Positions 16,998 to 26,273 of a stretch of 37,384 bases of DNA are shown piece after piece; position 1 is the stretch's first letter, and every line of letters begins with the position of its first letter. The notes below the pieces were generated by a model. It did not search any database. It worked only from the letters and a program-made list of their open reading frames with translations, and was not told the origin of the DNA. Where the stretch lies: assembly GCA_021324335.1 (NCBI GenBank), contig JAJPJH010000017.1:1-37384 (forward strand), read 5' to 3'. Made by a program: the position numbers and the translations under genes. Source of the stretch: Gammaproteobacteria bacterium (GTDB lineage: Bacteria > Pseudomonadota > Gammaproteobacteria > DSM-16500).

Positions 16998-17675
16998 TTA
17001 ACGCTCTTCTAATACATAACCTACACCGCGGAGGGTATGTATTAATTTTTTGGTGAAGGGGTCATCTAATTTACTTCGTAACCGACGAACAGCGACATCT
17101 ACCACATTGGTATCACTATCAAAATTCATATCCCATACTTGTTCAGCAATCAGTGTTCGGGACAGAAGTTGTCCTTGGTGATGCATGAAAAGAGAAAGTA
17201 AGGCAAATTCTTTCGGCGTAAGATCCAAACGCTGACCATTGCGAGTTGCTTTATGTTTAAGTAAATCCACCTCTAAGTCCGCAATGCGCAGGATCTGCGG
17301 TTCTTGGATGTGCGATTGACTTCGCCTTAAGAGCGATTGAATGCGAGCAAGCAATTCTAAAAAAGAAAAAGGTTTGATGAGATAATCATCGGCCCCTAAG
17401 CTTAATCCTTTGACACGCGCTTGAATTTCATCGCAGGCGGATAAAAATAAGACCGGTACTTTTTTATTATAGCGGCGAATTTCTGTTAAGACGGTCCAGC
17501 CATCTAATTTGGGCAAAGTGACGTCTAAAATAATCAAATCATAATGCGTCATCGTGGCCAGATAAGCCCCATCTTGGCCGTTACTTGCGATCGTAACGAA
17601 AAAATGGTTTTCAGACAGCCCTTTATGCAAAAAAGCCGCAGTTTTGGGTTCATCTTCGATGACTAGAATGTGCAT
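16998..17675 (-). CDS. OmpR/CusR-type response regulator
   Basis: 225 residues. The receiver domain (1-115) has the acidic pair E7-D8, the phospho-acceptor D51 in [14 protein letters not shown], and K in [20 protein letters not shown]. The winged-helix DNA-binding domain (about 128-223) includes [20 protein letters not shown] and [14 protein letters not shown], ending [15 protein letters not shown]. This matches the CusR/CopR subgroup. It is the first gene of the two-component operon. A good candidate target site is the palindrome at 15519-15534; none was seen directly upstream of this gene. Confidence 0.94.
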   Translation of the reverse strand: MHILVIEDEPKTAAFLHKGLSENHFFVTIASNGQDGAYLATMTHYDLIILDVTLPKLDGWTVLTEIRRYNKKVPVLFLSACDEIQARVKGLSLGADDYLIKPFSFLELLARIQSLLRRSQSHIQEPQILRIADLEVDLLKHKATRNGQRLDLTPKEFALLSLFMHHQGQLLSRTLIAEQVWDMNFDSDTNVVDVAVRRLRSKLDDPFTKKLIHTLRGVGYVLEER

Positions 17676-17756
17676 GGCTTAAGGGTTTATTTTTGATTTT
17701 AATTTCCGATTATTGGTCATTTTTTGAGATTTTGCAAGAAGGTAACGGAGTCGCCA

Positions 17757-18956
17757 TTAAAAGGACTGCATCATTCGACTTAATTCCTGCCATGGCAATG
17801 CTAAAATATCTTCTTTTAATAATAAAGGTTTTGTGCAGCGGCAAATAAGATAAGCAGGTTTAATGCAATTATATTCCTGCATAAATTTAATAAGATGTTT
17901 ACTATCATCTAGTGTCGGATGCTCTGTCCATTTCACTTCGATAGGAAGATAGCGTTTGTTAATCTCTACTATATAATCTACCTCGGGTCCCGCATGATCG
18001 CGCCAATAGCGTAATACAGCAGCGGGGATCATTTTAGCCCGTAGGTAGCGTAATAGTTCCAAGCCAATGAATTGCTCAAATAAACTACCTAAAGCTTTAG
18101 AAGATAATTGCGAACCTTCAATTGCAGCAATTCGCCGAATGCCCATATCGAAAAATAAATATTTAGGGGCTTTAGTTAGACGTCTACGGGTCGTGGAATC
18201 AGTGATAGGGTCGATTTTTTCCGCTACTAAACAATCTTCCAAGATATGAAAATATTCCGAAATAGTATGACGTCCAATACCAAGTTCTTGCGATAATTTG
18301 TGAATATTAATTTGGTTTCCAGACTCAATGGCGGCTAATTCTAGGAATCGTGCAAAGCTGCCTAATTGGCGAACCAATGCTTCCCCTCGGACTTCTTCTT
18401 CCAGATAATTGGTGACATAGGCTGTTAAGTCGATTTCTTTATTAAGTAACTTATTTTCTAGATAAATGCCTGGCAAGCTGCCATACAGTAACAGCGTTTC
18501 TAAAGAGGGAAAAGGTTGGGGGAGCTCCAATAAACCTAAGGGATCAAGATGAAAATTTATAACCCGTCCTGGTAATAAATTAAATTGCGGATGTCTACGT
18601 AATTTGCGAACCGATGATCCCGTGAGGATAAATTGGGCTTCACCGTTATCAATTAATAACTGGACCACGTCCATTAATGAAGGCACTTTTTGCACTTCAT
18701 CAATAATAACAATAGGCATACGGCTTAAATGATTTAAGTGCTTATAAGCAGCAATCTCTTGACCTAAGATATTCGGTGATTTCTCAAAACGTAAACGAAC
18801 TTCTGGATCTAGTAAGGTGTATGACATGTCACCCATGCCCAGGTGCTTGAGGAGAGTAGTTTTGCCTGTCTGCCGGGCGCCGAGTAATAAAATACTTTTC
18901 CCTCGCTGGAGATGCGCTTGGAGCGGCTTTTCGATGAGGCGCGGTAAATAGGTCAT
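17757..18956 (-). CDS. AAA family ATPase with DUF4143 C-terminal domain
   Basis: 399 residues. Walker A is GARQTGKTTLL near residue 27, Walker B is MPIVIIDEVQKVP near 80-92, and a sensor-like FILTGSSVRKLRR follows. The C-terminal half has a winged-helix region (INIHKLSQELGIGRHTISEYF) and a DUF4143 part with EVDYIVEINKRYLPIEVKWT, which resembles a PD-(D/E)xK nuclease-fold core. These proteins are widespread, often in mobile or accessory loci, and their cellular role is unsettled. It is a single gene, with an iterated inverted-repeat region directly upstream (18972-19030). Confidence 0.9.
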   Translation of the reverse strand: MTYLPRLIEKPLQAHLQRGKSILLLGARQTGKTTLLKHLGMGDMSYTLLDPEVRLRFEKSPNILGQEIAAYKHLNHLSRMPIVIIDEVQKVPSLMDVVQLLIDNGEAQFILTGSSVRKLRRHPQFNLLPGRVINFHLDPLGLLELPQPFPSLETLLLYGSLPGIYLENKLLNKEIDLTAYVTNYLEEEVRGEALVRQLGSFARFLELAAIESGNQINIHKLSQELGIGRHTISEYFHILEDCLVAEKIDPITDSTTRRRLTKAPKYLFFDMGIRRIAAIEGSQLSSKALGSLFEQFIGLELLRYLRAKMIPAAVLRYWRDHAGPEVDYIVEINKRYLPIEVKWTEHPTLDDSKHLIKFMQEYNCIKPAYLICRCTKPLLLKEDILALPWQELSRMMQSF

Positions 18957-18971
18957 ACTAATATGATAATA

Positions 18972-19030
18972 GAAAATTGCTGATGATCCTACAATTTTCT
19001 ATGAAAATTGAAAATTAATCAGCAATTTTC
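18972..19030. repeat. Nested inverted repeats upstream of the DUF4143 ATPase gene
   Basis: Outer arms GAAAATTGCTGAT (18972-18984) and ATCAGCAATTTTC (19018-19030) are exact reverse complements (13 bp). Between them CAATTTTC (18992-18999) and GAAAATTG (19003-19010) form a second hairpin with a 3-base loop. The AATTTTC unit recurs several times. The block fills the gap between the ATPase start and the pentapeptide gene stop. It may be an operator or a weak terminator; there is no GC-rich stem. Confidence 0.7.
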
Positions 19031-19598
19031 AATTTTCACATGGTACCTGCCTCTCCACTACCGAATCATATCCCACGATATCCGTGGTAATCGTATTCAC
19101 CAAGGTAACCCCCGAAATGGTCGCTTCCGTGAAATTCGATTGAGTTAAATCTGCTTGATCCAAGGTAGCACAGGTCAGATCTGCTTTCGCAAAAATAGCC
19201 TGCTGTGCCTTGGCTGTCATTAAATTGGCAAAGCTTAAATTCGCGCGCGACAGATCCGCTTTCTGCAATTCAGCATTGGCAAGATTAGCATGATCTAAAT
19301 TAGTGTCGGTGAGATTGGCAGATTTAAGTTTTGCATTCGATAAATCGGTATAACTTAAATCTGCTCCCTGTAGATTCATATTCGATAAATCTACACCTGA
19401 TAAATTACTGTAAGATAAATTTGCTTGCTGTAAATCAATTTTACCAGGGATAAACATGTAATTACGTAAATCAGCATGCGATAAATCGACATGATGATCT
19501 TGTGCTTTTTTGAGTTCGATTAGTTTTTCTAAATCACTCTGATTTGCCCCATAAGCCAACAGGGGAAAAAGACAAGCGATGAGGGCTAATCGTTTCAT
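19029..19598 (-). CDS. Exported pentapeptide-repeat protein
   Basis: 189 residues from ATG 19598, which opens a signal peptide (MKRLALIACLFPLLAYG, cleavage near A-N-Q). An upstream in-frame start would lie within murA and bury the signal. From about residue 40 the A(D/N)LxX pattern repeats (HADLRNY, QANLSYSNLSGVDLSNMNL, GADLSYTDLSNAKLKSANL), giving the right-handed beta-helix of this family. A C-terminal segment with two or more Cys (CATLDQADL, VPCEN) follows. It starts four bases after the murA stop on the same strand. Its function is unknown; periplasmic location is inferred. Confidence 0.88.
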   Translation of the reverse strand: MKRLALIACLFPLLAYGANQSDLEKLIELKKAQDHHVDLSHADLRNYMFIPGKIDLQQANLSYSNLSGVDLSNMNLQGADLSYTDLSNAKLKSANLTDTNLDHANLANAELQKADLSRANLSFANLMTAKAQQAIFAKADLTCATLDQADLTQSNFTEATISGVTLVNTITTDIVGYDSVVERQVPCEN

Positions 19599-19602
19599 CT
19601 TT

Positions 19603-20874
<1,272 letters not shown>

Positions 20875-21120
20875 TTAAGCTTCATCCAATACTTGCCATT
20901 CATCCGGTGTAAACGTTTTAAGAGATAGCGCGTGCAAGGTGCCATCCATTAGCTGTTGTCGAACAGTATCATATACGAGCTGTTGCTTTTGCAAACGGGA
21001 TTTTCCCGCAAAATCCGGGCTAACGACGACGGCCGTAAAATGGGCTCCATCACCTTCTACATAAGCTTCGGCATTGGGAAGGCCCGCTTCGATTAATTGT
21101 CTAATTTCTTCAGGTTGCAT
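20875..21120 (-). CDS. ibaG: BolA family protein IbaG (YrbA)
   Basis: 81 residues, the size of the BolA/YrbA family. The fold signature includes AYVEGDGAHFTAVVVSPDFAG and a C-terminal LHALSLKTFTPDEW. Family members bind monothiol glutaredoxins through a shared 2Fe-2S cluster. It is directly upstream of murA with no gap, as in E. coli, and divergent from ampD. Confidence 0.93.
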   Translation of the reverse strand: MQPEEIRQLIEAGLPNAEAYVEGDGAHFTAVVVSPDFAGKSRLQKQQLVYDTVRQQLMDGTLHALSLKTFTPDEWQVLDEA

Positions 21121-21145
21121 ACTCGATCTTATTCCTCGTTACGAC

Positions 21146-21183
21146 GCAAATCGGGCATTTTTTAATATTTCGCTCCGATTTGC
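21146..21183. promoter_or_regulatory. Inverted repeat between ibaG and ampD, candidate operator
   Basis: GCAAATCGG (21146-21154) and CCGATTTGC (21175-21183) are exact reverse complements separated by an AT-rich 20-base spacer. They lie in the 84-base divergent promoter region. The regulator is unknown. Confidence 0.5.
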
Positions 21184-21191
21184 AATCAGAT

Positions 21192-21197
21192 TATAAT
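21192..21197 (+). promoter_or_regulatory. Consensus -10 box TATAAT just before ampD
   Basis: TATAAT ends eight bases before the ampD ATG, and no Shine-Dalgarno lies in between. The expected transcription start coincides with the start codon, so the mRNA could be leaderless. The -35 region (TTCGCT, 21169-21174) is weak. Confidence 0.45.
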
Positions 21198-21204
21198 CAG
21201 CCTC

Positions 21205-21768
21205 ATGCTAACCCATACCTATACAGTCAACCGCCAAAGTGGCTTATTAGAACCGGCAGTCTATCGGCCGTCGCCTCATTATGATGAACGGCCAGCGGGG
21301 ACAGGGATTGATTTGATTGTTATTCATGGGATTAGCCTGCCGCCAGGCGAGTTTGGCTCGAATGCTGTCGAAGCTTTTTTCTGCGGCCACCTCGATTTTA
21401 CTCGCCATCCTTACTATGCGACGATTGCCTCGCTAAAAGTTTCTTCTCATTTATTTATCCAACGCACGGGTTACTTGATTCAATTTGTTCCTTTCACCAA
21501 GCGTGCTTGGCATGCGGGTGAATCCTTCTTTCAGGGCAGGATGCGCTGTAATGATTTTTCGATAGGGATAGAATTGGAAGGCACGGATGAGATACCCTAT
21601 ACCTCACAGCAGTATGAACAGTTAGGACAAGTTATCCGGTTGCTGATGCAAGCTTATCCGGCCATTACAAAAGAGCGAATTGTGGGCCATGCTGATATTG
21701 CCCCGGGGCGTAAAACGGATCCAGGGCCTGTATTTGATTGGGATTATTTGAGGAAATTAATAGCATGA
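21205..21768 (+). CDS. ampD: 1,6-anhydro-N-acetylmuramyl-L-alanine amidase AmpD
   Basis: 187 residues, a zinc amidase that cleaves anhydro-muropeptides in the cytoplasm during cell-wall recycling. VPSPHYDERP-like N-terminus (RPSPHYDERPAGTGIDLIVI), HGISLPPGEFG with the first Zn His, AWHAGESFFQGR, IGIELEG, and VGHADIAPGRKTDPGPVFDW with the second His and Asp. Its stop overlaps the ampE start (ATGA). The start lines up with E. coli AmpD and has no Shine-Dalgarno; see the -10 box entry. Confidence 0.96.
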   Translation: MLTHTYTVNRQSGLLEPAVYRPSPHYDERPAGTGIDLIVIHGISLPPGEFGSNAVEAFFCGHLDFTRHPYYATIASLKVSSHLFIQRTGYLIQFVPFTKRAWHAGESFFQGRMRCNDFSIGIELEGTDEIPYTSQQYEQLGQVIRLLMQAYPAITKERIVGHADIAPGRKTDPGPVFDWDYLRKLIA

Positions 21769-22610
21769 CGTTTATTGTAATCTTGATTGCCTTACTCATT
21801 GAGCGTTTTTTCGACTGGAGCCACTTACGACGCTGGCATTGGCTAGCAGCTTTTCAACGGACGGTGTTACAACGAATGAAAACCGTTTCACCTTACGTCA
21901 CGCTCGCTTTGACTATTGTTCCACTGCTCATTGTTGTCTTCTTGATTGATGCTATTGTGCAAAATTGGTTATACGGTTTTGTTAAATTACTATTTAATTT
22001 AGTCATCTTACTTTATTGCTTCGGCCCGCAGAATTTTTGGGCGAATGCATTTGCTGCCCTCAATGCCTTAACACAAGGCGATGCTCAATTAGCAGCAGAT
22101 AAACTAAAACTCACGTTTGGGATTGTGAATGTGGGTAGCACCCAATCCATGCATAGGCAGTTGTTGGAAAATTTATTCATTCAGGCTCATCGACGCGTAT
22201 TTGCTGTAGTGTTTTGGTATTTTATTTTAGGCGTCGTGGGGGCAGTGGTTTACCGAGCCATTGCTTTATCTTCCACAGAAGCTTCGGAACAAGACGTTAT
22301 TCCTGCTTTATCCCAGCCAGCCCGTTGGGTCGAGACGGTATTAGATTGGATTCCTGTGCGTGTGTTTACTTTTATTTTTGCCTTAGGTGGACATTTCGTT
22401 CAGGTATTTACTTGCTGGCGTAAAGAAGCATTGTTAGGACTCCAACAGAATGAAACCATGCTTGTTGATTGCGGTATCGCTGCCTTAGATAACGAGATGC
22501 AGGGAACCTTGCCAGAAGATGGATCAGCCGAAAAAAGTGCGATGGGATTGTTGGATCGCTCTTTTGTGATTGTTCTCGTTATTGTGGCTATCTTCGTGTT
22601 GATTTTGTGA
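21765..22610 (+). CDS. ampE: AmpE-like inner membrane protein
   Basis: 281 residues, near the 284 of E. coli AmpE. Membrane helices lie at the N-terminus (TFIVILIALLIERFFDW), about 50-75, 80-95, 145-165, 200-225 and at the end (SFVIVLVIVAIFVLIL). The ATG at 21765 overlaps the ampD stop (ATGA), so translation is coupled. AmpE is linked to beta-lactamase regulation and cell-wall recycling, but its activity is not settled. No ampC, ampG or ampR lies in this window. Confidence 0.88.
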   Translation: MTFIVILIALLIERFFDWSHLRRWHWLAAFQRTVLQRMKTVSPYVTLALTIVPLLIVVFLIDAIVQNWLYGFVKLLFNLVILLYCFGPQNFWANAFAALNALTQGDAQLAADKLKLTFGIVNVGSTQSMHRQLLENLFIQAHRRVFAVVFWYFILGVVGAVVYRAIALSSTEASEQDVIPALSQPARWVETVLDWIPVRVFTFIFALGGHFVQVFTCWRKEALLGLQQNETMLVDCGIAALDNEMQGTLPEDGSAEKSAMGLLDRSFVIVLVIVAIFVLIL

Positions 22611-22634
22611 CCATTAGTAGTGCGGGGATTGTTT

Positions 22635-23501
22635 ATGAAAGGGATACTATCGACGACACTAATAAGCTTTGCATTGCTTTTGCCCACTCTTACTCAAGCC
22701 TGCACTGTCGTCGATGATACAGGCACACCTTTTCATCTCGATAAACCTGCTGAACGTGTCATCAGTCTCGCTCCGCACATCACTGAAACTTTATTCGCGA
22801 TTGGGGCAGGGAAACAAGTTGTCGGTGTGATGGAGGGCAGTAATTATCCAGCTGCTGCCCGGGGGATAAAAAAAGTAGGTAATTATCGTGACTTGGACTT
22901 AGAAACTATCTTAAATTTACACCCTGATTTGATTGTGACCTGGAGCCATTATTTTTCTAATCAACTGGCAGCATTAAAGCGATTAGGTATCCCTATCTAT
23001 ACAACAGAGCCCCGTCGTTTAGAAGATATTCCTAAGACCATGCGCCAATTAGGCTGCTTAACAGGAACCGATAAAACCGCCCAAGCAGCGGCTGACCAAT
23101 TTTCCCAACGATTAGCGGCACTTCAGCAACATTATCAAACCCAAAAACCCGTGACCGTTTTTTATCAAATAGGGCCGTATTCACTGATAACCCTCAATAA
23201 AGACAGTTGGGTGGACCAAGTCATCACCCTTTGCGGCGGCCGTAATCTTTTTGCTGATGCACCAACAATTGCCCCGCAGGTGAGCTGGGAAGCGGTCATC
23301 GCTGCTAATCCGCAAGCAGTGATTAATAGTTCAAATAGCGATCAGTGGAAAACCGCTTGGAACCACTGGTCGCAAGTATCCGCTGTAAAAAAACGCTTTC
23401 TATTCACTATTGACCCTGATTTACTCGAACGCGCAGGTCCCCGCTTAGTAGAGGGCGCGGCTCAAGTCTGCCAGTATTTGCAAACCTCCCGAATAGAGTA
23501 A
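22635..23501 (+). CDS. btuF: Periplasmic cobalamin-binding protein BtuF-like (ABC transporter substrate-binding)
   Basis: 288 residues. Signal peptide MKGILSTTLISFALLL...TQA, cleaved before CTVVDD. Then PAERVISLAPHITETLFAIGAGKQVVGV and DLDLETILNLHPDLIVTW, the pattern of helical-backbone (class III) binding proteins of the BtuF type. ATG 22635 follows GGGGA by six bases; an upstream GTG has no such site. No btuC or btuD permease or ATPase is adjacent. A cobalamin adenosyltransferase at 31793-32344 supports B12 use, though iron-siderophore binding is a possible alternative. Confidence 0.82.
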   Translation: MKGILSTTLISFALLLPTLTQACTVVDDTGTPFHLDKPAERVISLAPHITETLFAIGAGKQVVGVMEGSNYPAAARGIKKVGNYRDLDLETILNLHPDLIVTWSHYFSNQLAALKRLGIPIYTTEPRRLEDIPKTMRQLGCLTGTDKTAQAAADQFSQRLAALQQHYQTQKPVTVFYQIGPYSLITLNKDSWVDQVITLCGGRNLFADAPTIAPQVSWEAVIAANPQAVINSSNSDQWKTAWNHWSQVSAVKKRFLFTIDPDLLERAGPRLVEGAAQVCQYLQTSRIE

Positions 23502-23598
23502 AATAGGCAAAGATACCTGCTTTGGTTTTTCTTTTATCCGAGTTAAACTTAGTCGCCAAAATAGAACCCCACACAGAATCGATAGAGAAATTGAAAAA

Positions 23599-26259
23599 AT
23601 GATGAAAGCGCGGAGTGATAACGATCCAATTGAAACGCGAGAGTGGCTCGACGCTCTTGCCTCGGTGGTAAAATACGAAGGGAAAGCACGAGCTCAGTTT
23701 ATTTTACAGCAATTATTAGCGGCGGCTGAAAAGAAAGGGATAGAAACAGGCGTATCCCCAATCGCTACGCCTTATTGCAACACTATTCCCGCCGACCAGC
23801 AGCCGGCTTATCCCGGTAATTTGGAATTGGAGGCTGCTATTGAAGCTGCTATTCGCTGGAATGCCATTGTCATGGTATTGAAAGCTAAAAAACATGCGGG
23901 TGGCGTGGGCGGTCATCTTTCTTCTTTTGCTTCCATTGCAAGCTTATATGAAGTGGGTTTAAATCACTTTTTCCGAGGCACGACGAAAGAAAATTTAGGC
24001 GATCTCGTTTATTTTCAAGGACATTCCTCTGAGGGCAATTATGCACGTGCTTACTTAGAAGGCCGCCTTACCGAGAAACAGCTCAATAATTTCCGCCAAG
24101 AAACCGGGGGTGAGGGGGTTTCCTCTTATCCGCATCCGTGGTTGATGCCCCATTTTTGGCAGTTCGCAACGGTATCGTTAGGGTTAGGGTTACTACAAGG
24201 GGTGTATCAAGCTCGATTTTTAAAATACCTCGATAACCGCGGCTTATTATCCGCAGGCGATCGTAAAGTATGGGTATTTTGTGGTGATGGCGAAATGGAT
24301 GAACCTGAATCAATAGCAGGACTTACCTTAGCTGGCCGTGAAAAACTCGATAATTTAATTTTTGTGGTCAATTGCAATTTACAGCGTTTAGATGGTCTTG
24401 TCCGTAGCAACTATAAAATCGTCCAAGAATTAGAAGGTATTTTCCGTGGGGCGGGTTGGAATGTCATTAAAGTATTATGGGATAGTAATTGGGACAAATT
24501 ATTTGCCAAAGATACGAATGGTGCTTTGCTCAAACGTTTAAGCGAATGTGTCGATGGGGATTTACAAACCGCAGCCGTGCGTGGCCCAGCTTATATACGC
24601 GAATTTTTATTTAATACGGATGAATTAAAAGCACTCGTGGCTGATCTTTCTGATGATGAAATCGCGCAACTTCACCGCGGTGCGCATGATCCTGTTAAAA
24701 TTTATGCGGCTTATCAAGCAGCCGTTAAGCATCAAAATCAACCCACGGTGATTTTAGCGCAAGGGGTGAAAGGGTATGGTTTAGGGGTGGGGAATGCAGA
24801 AGGCCGCAATATTGCGCATAATCAACTTGAAATGTCAGAGGAAGAATTGAAGGCATTTCGTGATCGGTTTAACTTACCGCTTAAAGATGAAGCATTATTG
24901 AATTTAGAATTTTATAAGCCGAAAAAAGACAGCCCAGAGATGAAATATTTGCAAGCGCAACGTGAAAAGCTGGGCGGCTATTTACCTTCACGACAAGTTG
25001 TATCGCAGCCGTTAAACGTACCAGCTTTGTCTGCCTTTGATGCGGTATTACAGGGATCGCAAGATAGAACCATGTCAACGACCATGGTGTTAGGGCGTAT
25101 TTTAGGGGTGTTATTAAAAGATAAGGAAATTGGTAAACGCATTGTGCCTATCTTTTCAGACGAGGTGCGTACCTTTGGTTTAGAAACCTTATTCCGTCAA
25201 GTGGGGATTTATTCACCCATTGGGCAACTTTATATACCAGAAGATAAAGAACAATTTTTGTATTATCACGAATCGAAAGATGGCCAAGTATTAGAAGAAG
25301 GGATTACGGAAGCAGGTTGTATGGCCTCTTGGATTGCAGCAGGTTCTGCTTATGCTAACCATCGTTTTCCTATGATTCCCTTCTTCACTTATTATTCCAT
25401 GTTCGGCTTTCAGCGCGTAGGCGATTTTATTTGGGCCGCGAGCGATATGCGCGTACGCGGTTTTTTAATCGGTGCAACAGCAGGTCGGACGACGTTGGAA
25501 GGTGAAGGCTTACAGCACCAAGATGGTTCAAGTTTATTAATAGCCTCTACAGTCCCAACGTGTCGGGCGTATGATCCTGCTTTTGGTTATGAAATGGCGG
25601 TGATTATTCAGCATGGATTGCAAGAAATGTATGCTGAAGAACACGATGTCTTCTATTATCTGATGGCAATGAATGAGCGCTATGTTCAGCCAGCAATGCC
25701 AAAAGGGGTGGAAGAAGGCATTATTAAAGGGATGTATTTATTCCAAGAAGGTGGTAAGGGGAAACATACGGTTCAATTGTTAGGTAGTGGGGCGATTTTG
25801 AATGAAGTGATTGCTGCGGCTGAATTGCTGAAAAAAGATTTCGATATTGCGGCCGATGTGTGGAGTGTCACGAGTTTTAGTGAGTTACGTCGGGATGGGG
25901 TAGCGATCGAACGTGAAAATATATTGTCGCCTGAAAAGAAACAGGGGATGACGTATGTAGAGCAATGCCTGCAGGATCGCAAAGGCCCGATTGTGGCGGC
26001 GACGGATTATGTGAGGGCTTATGCTGATTTAATTCGTCCTTATCTCAGCCGCACCTATGTGACCTTAGGGACGGATGGTTTTGGTCGCAGTGATACGCGT
26101 GTACGTTTACGGCAATTTTTTGAGGTGGATCGTTATTATATTGTAGTAGCGGCATTACATGCGTTGGCAAAAGAGGGTGAGATGCCAACAAGCCAGGTTA
26201 CGGCAGCGATGAAAAAATATAACATTGATCCTAAGAAACCGAATCCGATGACTGTTTAA
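23599..26259 (+). CDS. aceE: Pyruvate dehydrogenase E1 component (homodimeric)
   Basis: 886 residues against 887 in E. coli. It decarboxylates pyruvate with thiamine diphosphate and transfers the acetyl group to lipoyl-E2. The N-terminus NDPIETREWLDALASVV is typical. The ThDP site is GDGEMDEPES...NLIFVVNCN near 230-265. The transketolase-like middle and C-terminal domains include FSDEVRTFGLETLFRQVG, EGLQHQDGSS and LGTDGFGRSDTR. Two ATGs lie in tandem (23599, 23602) and the Shine-Dalgarno is weak (GAGAAA). It is the first gene of aceE-aceF-lpdA; no PdhR gene is nearby. Confidence 0.98.
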   Translation: MMKARSDNDPIETREWLDALASVVKYEGKARAQFILQQLLAAAEKKGIETGVSPIATPYCNTIPADQQPAYPGNLELEAAIEAAIRWNAIVMVLKAKKHAGGVGGHLSSFASIASLYEVGLNHFFRGTTKENLGDLVYFQGHSSEGNYARAYLEGRLTEKQLNNFRQETGGEGVSSYPHPWLMPHFWQFATVSLGLGLLQGVYQARFLKYLDNRGLLSAGDRKVWVFCGDGEMDEPESIAGLTLAGREKLDNLIFVVNCNLQRLDGLVRSNYKIVQELEGIFRGAGWNVIKVLWDSNWDKLFAKDTNGALLKRLSECVDGDLQTAAVRGPAYIREFLFNTDELKALVADLSDDEIAQLHRGAHDPVKIYAAYQAAVKHQNQPTVILAQGVKGYGLGVGNAEGRNIAHNQLEMSEEELKAFRDRFNLPLKDEALLNLEFYKPKKDSPEMKYLQAQREKLGGYLPSRQVVSQPLNVPALSAFDAVLQGSQDRTMSTTMVLGRILGVLLKDKEIGKRIVPIFSDEVRTFGLETLFRQVGIYSPIGQLYIPEDKEQFLYYHESKDGQVLEEGITEAGCMASWIAAGSAYANHRFPMIPFFTYYSMFGFQRVGDFIWAASDMRVRGFLIGATAGRTTLEGEGLQHQDGSSLLIASTVPTCRAYDPAFGYEMAVIIQHGLQEMYAEEHDVFYYLMAMNERYVQPAMPKGVEEGIIKGMYLFQEGGKGKHTVQLLGSGAILNEVIAAAELLKKDFDIAADVWSVTSFSELRRDGVAIERENILSPEKKQGMTYVEQCLQDRKGPIVAATDYVRAYADLIRPYLSRTYVTLGTDGFGRSDTRVRLRQFFEVDRYYIVVAALHALAKEGEMPTSQVTAAMKKYNIDPKKPNPMTV

Positions 26260-26273
26260 TAGGAGAAATACCT

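Noticed and set aside
22635..22705. Lipoprotein signal in the BtuF-like protein (Cys after TQA)
   Set aside because: The residues before Cys do not fit the lipobox; an ordinary signal peptide is more likely.
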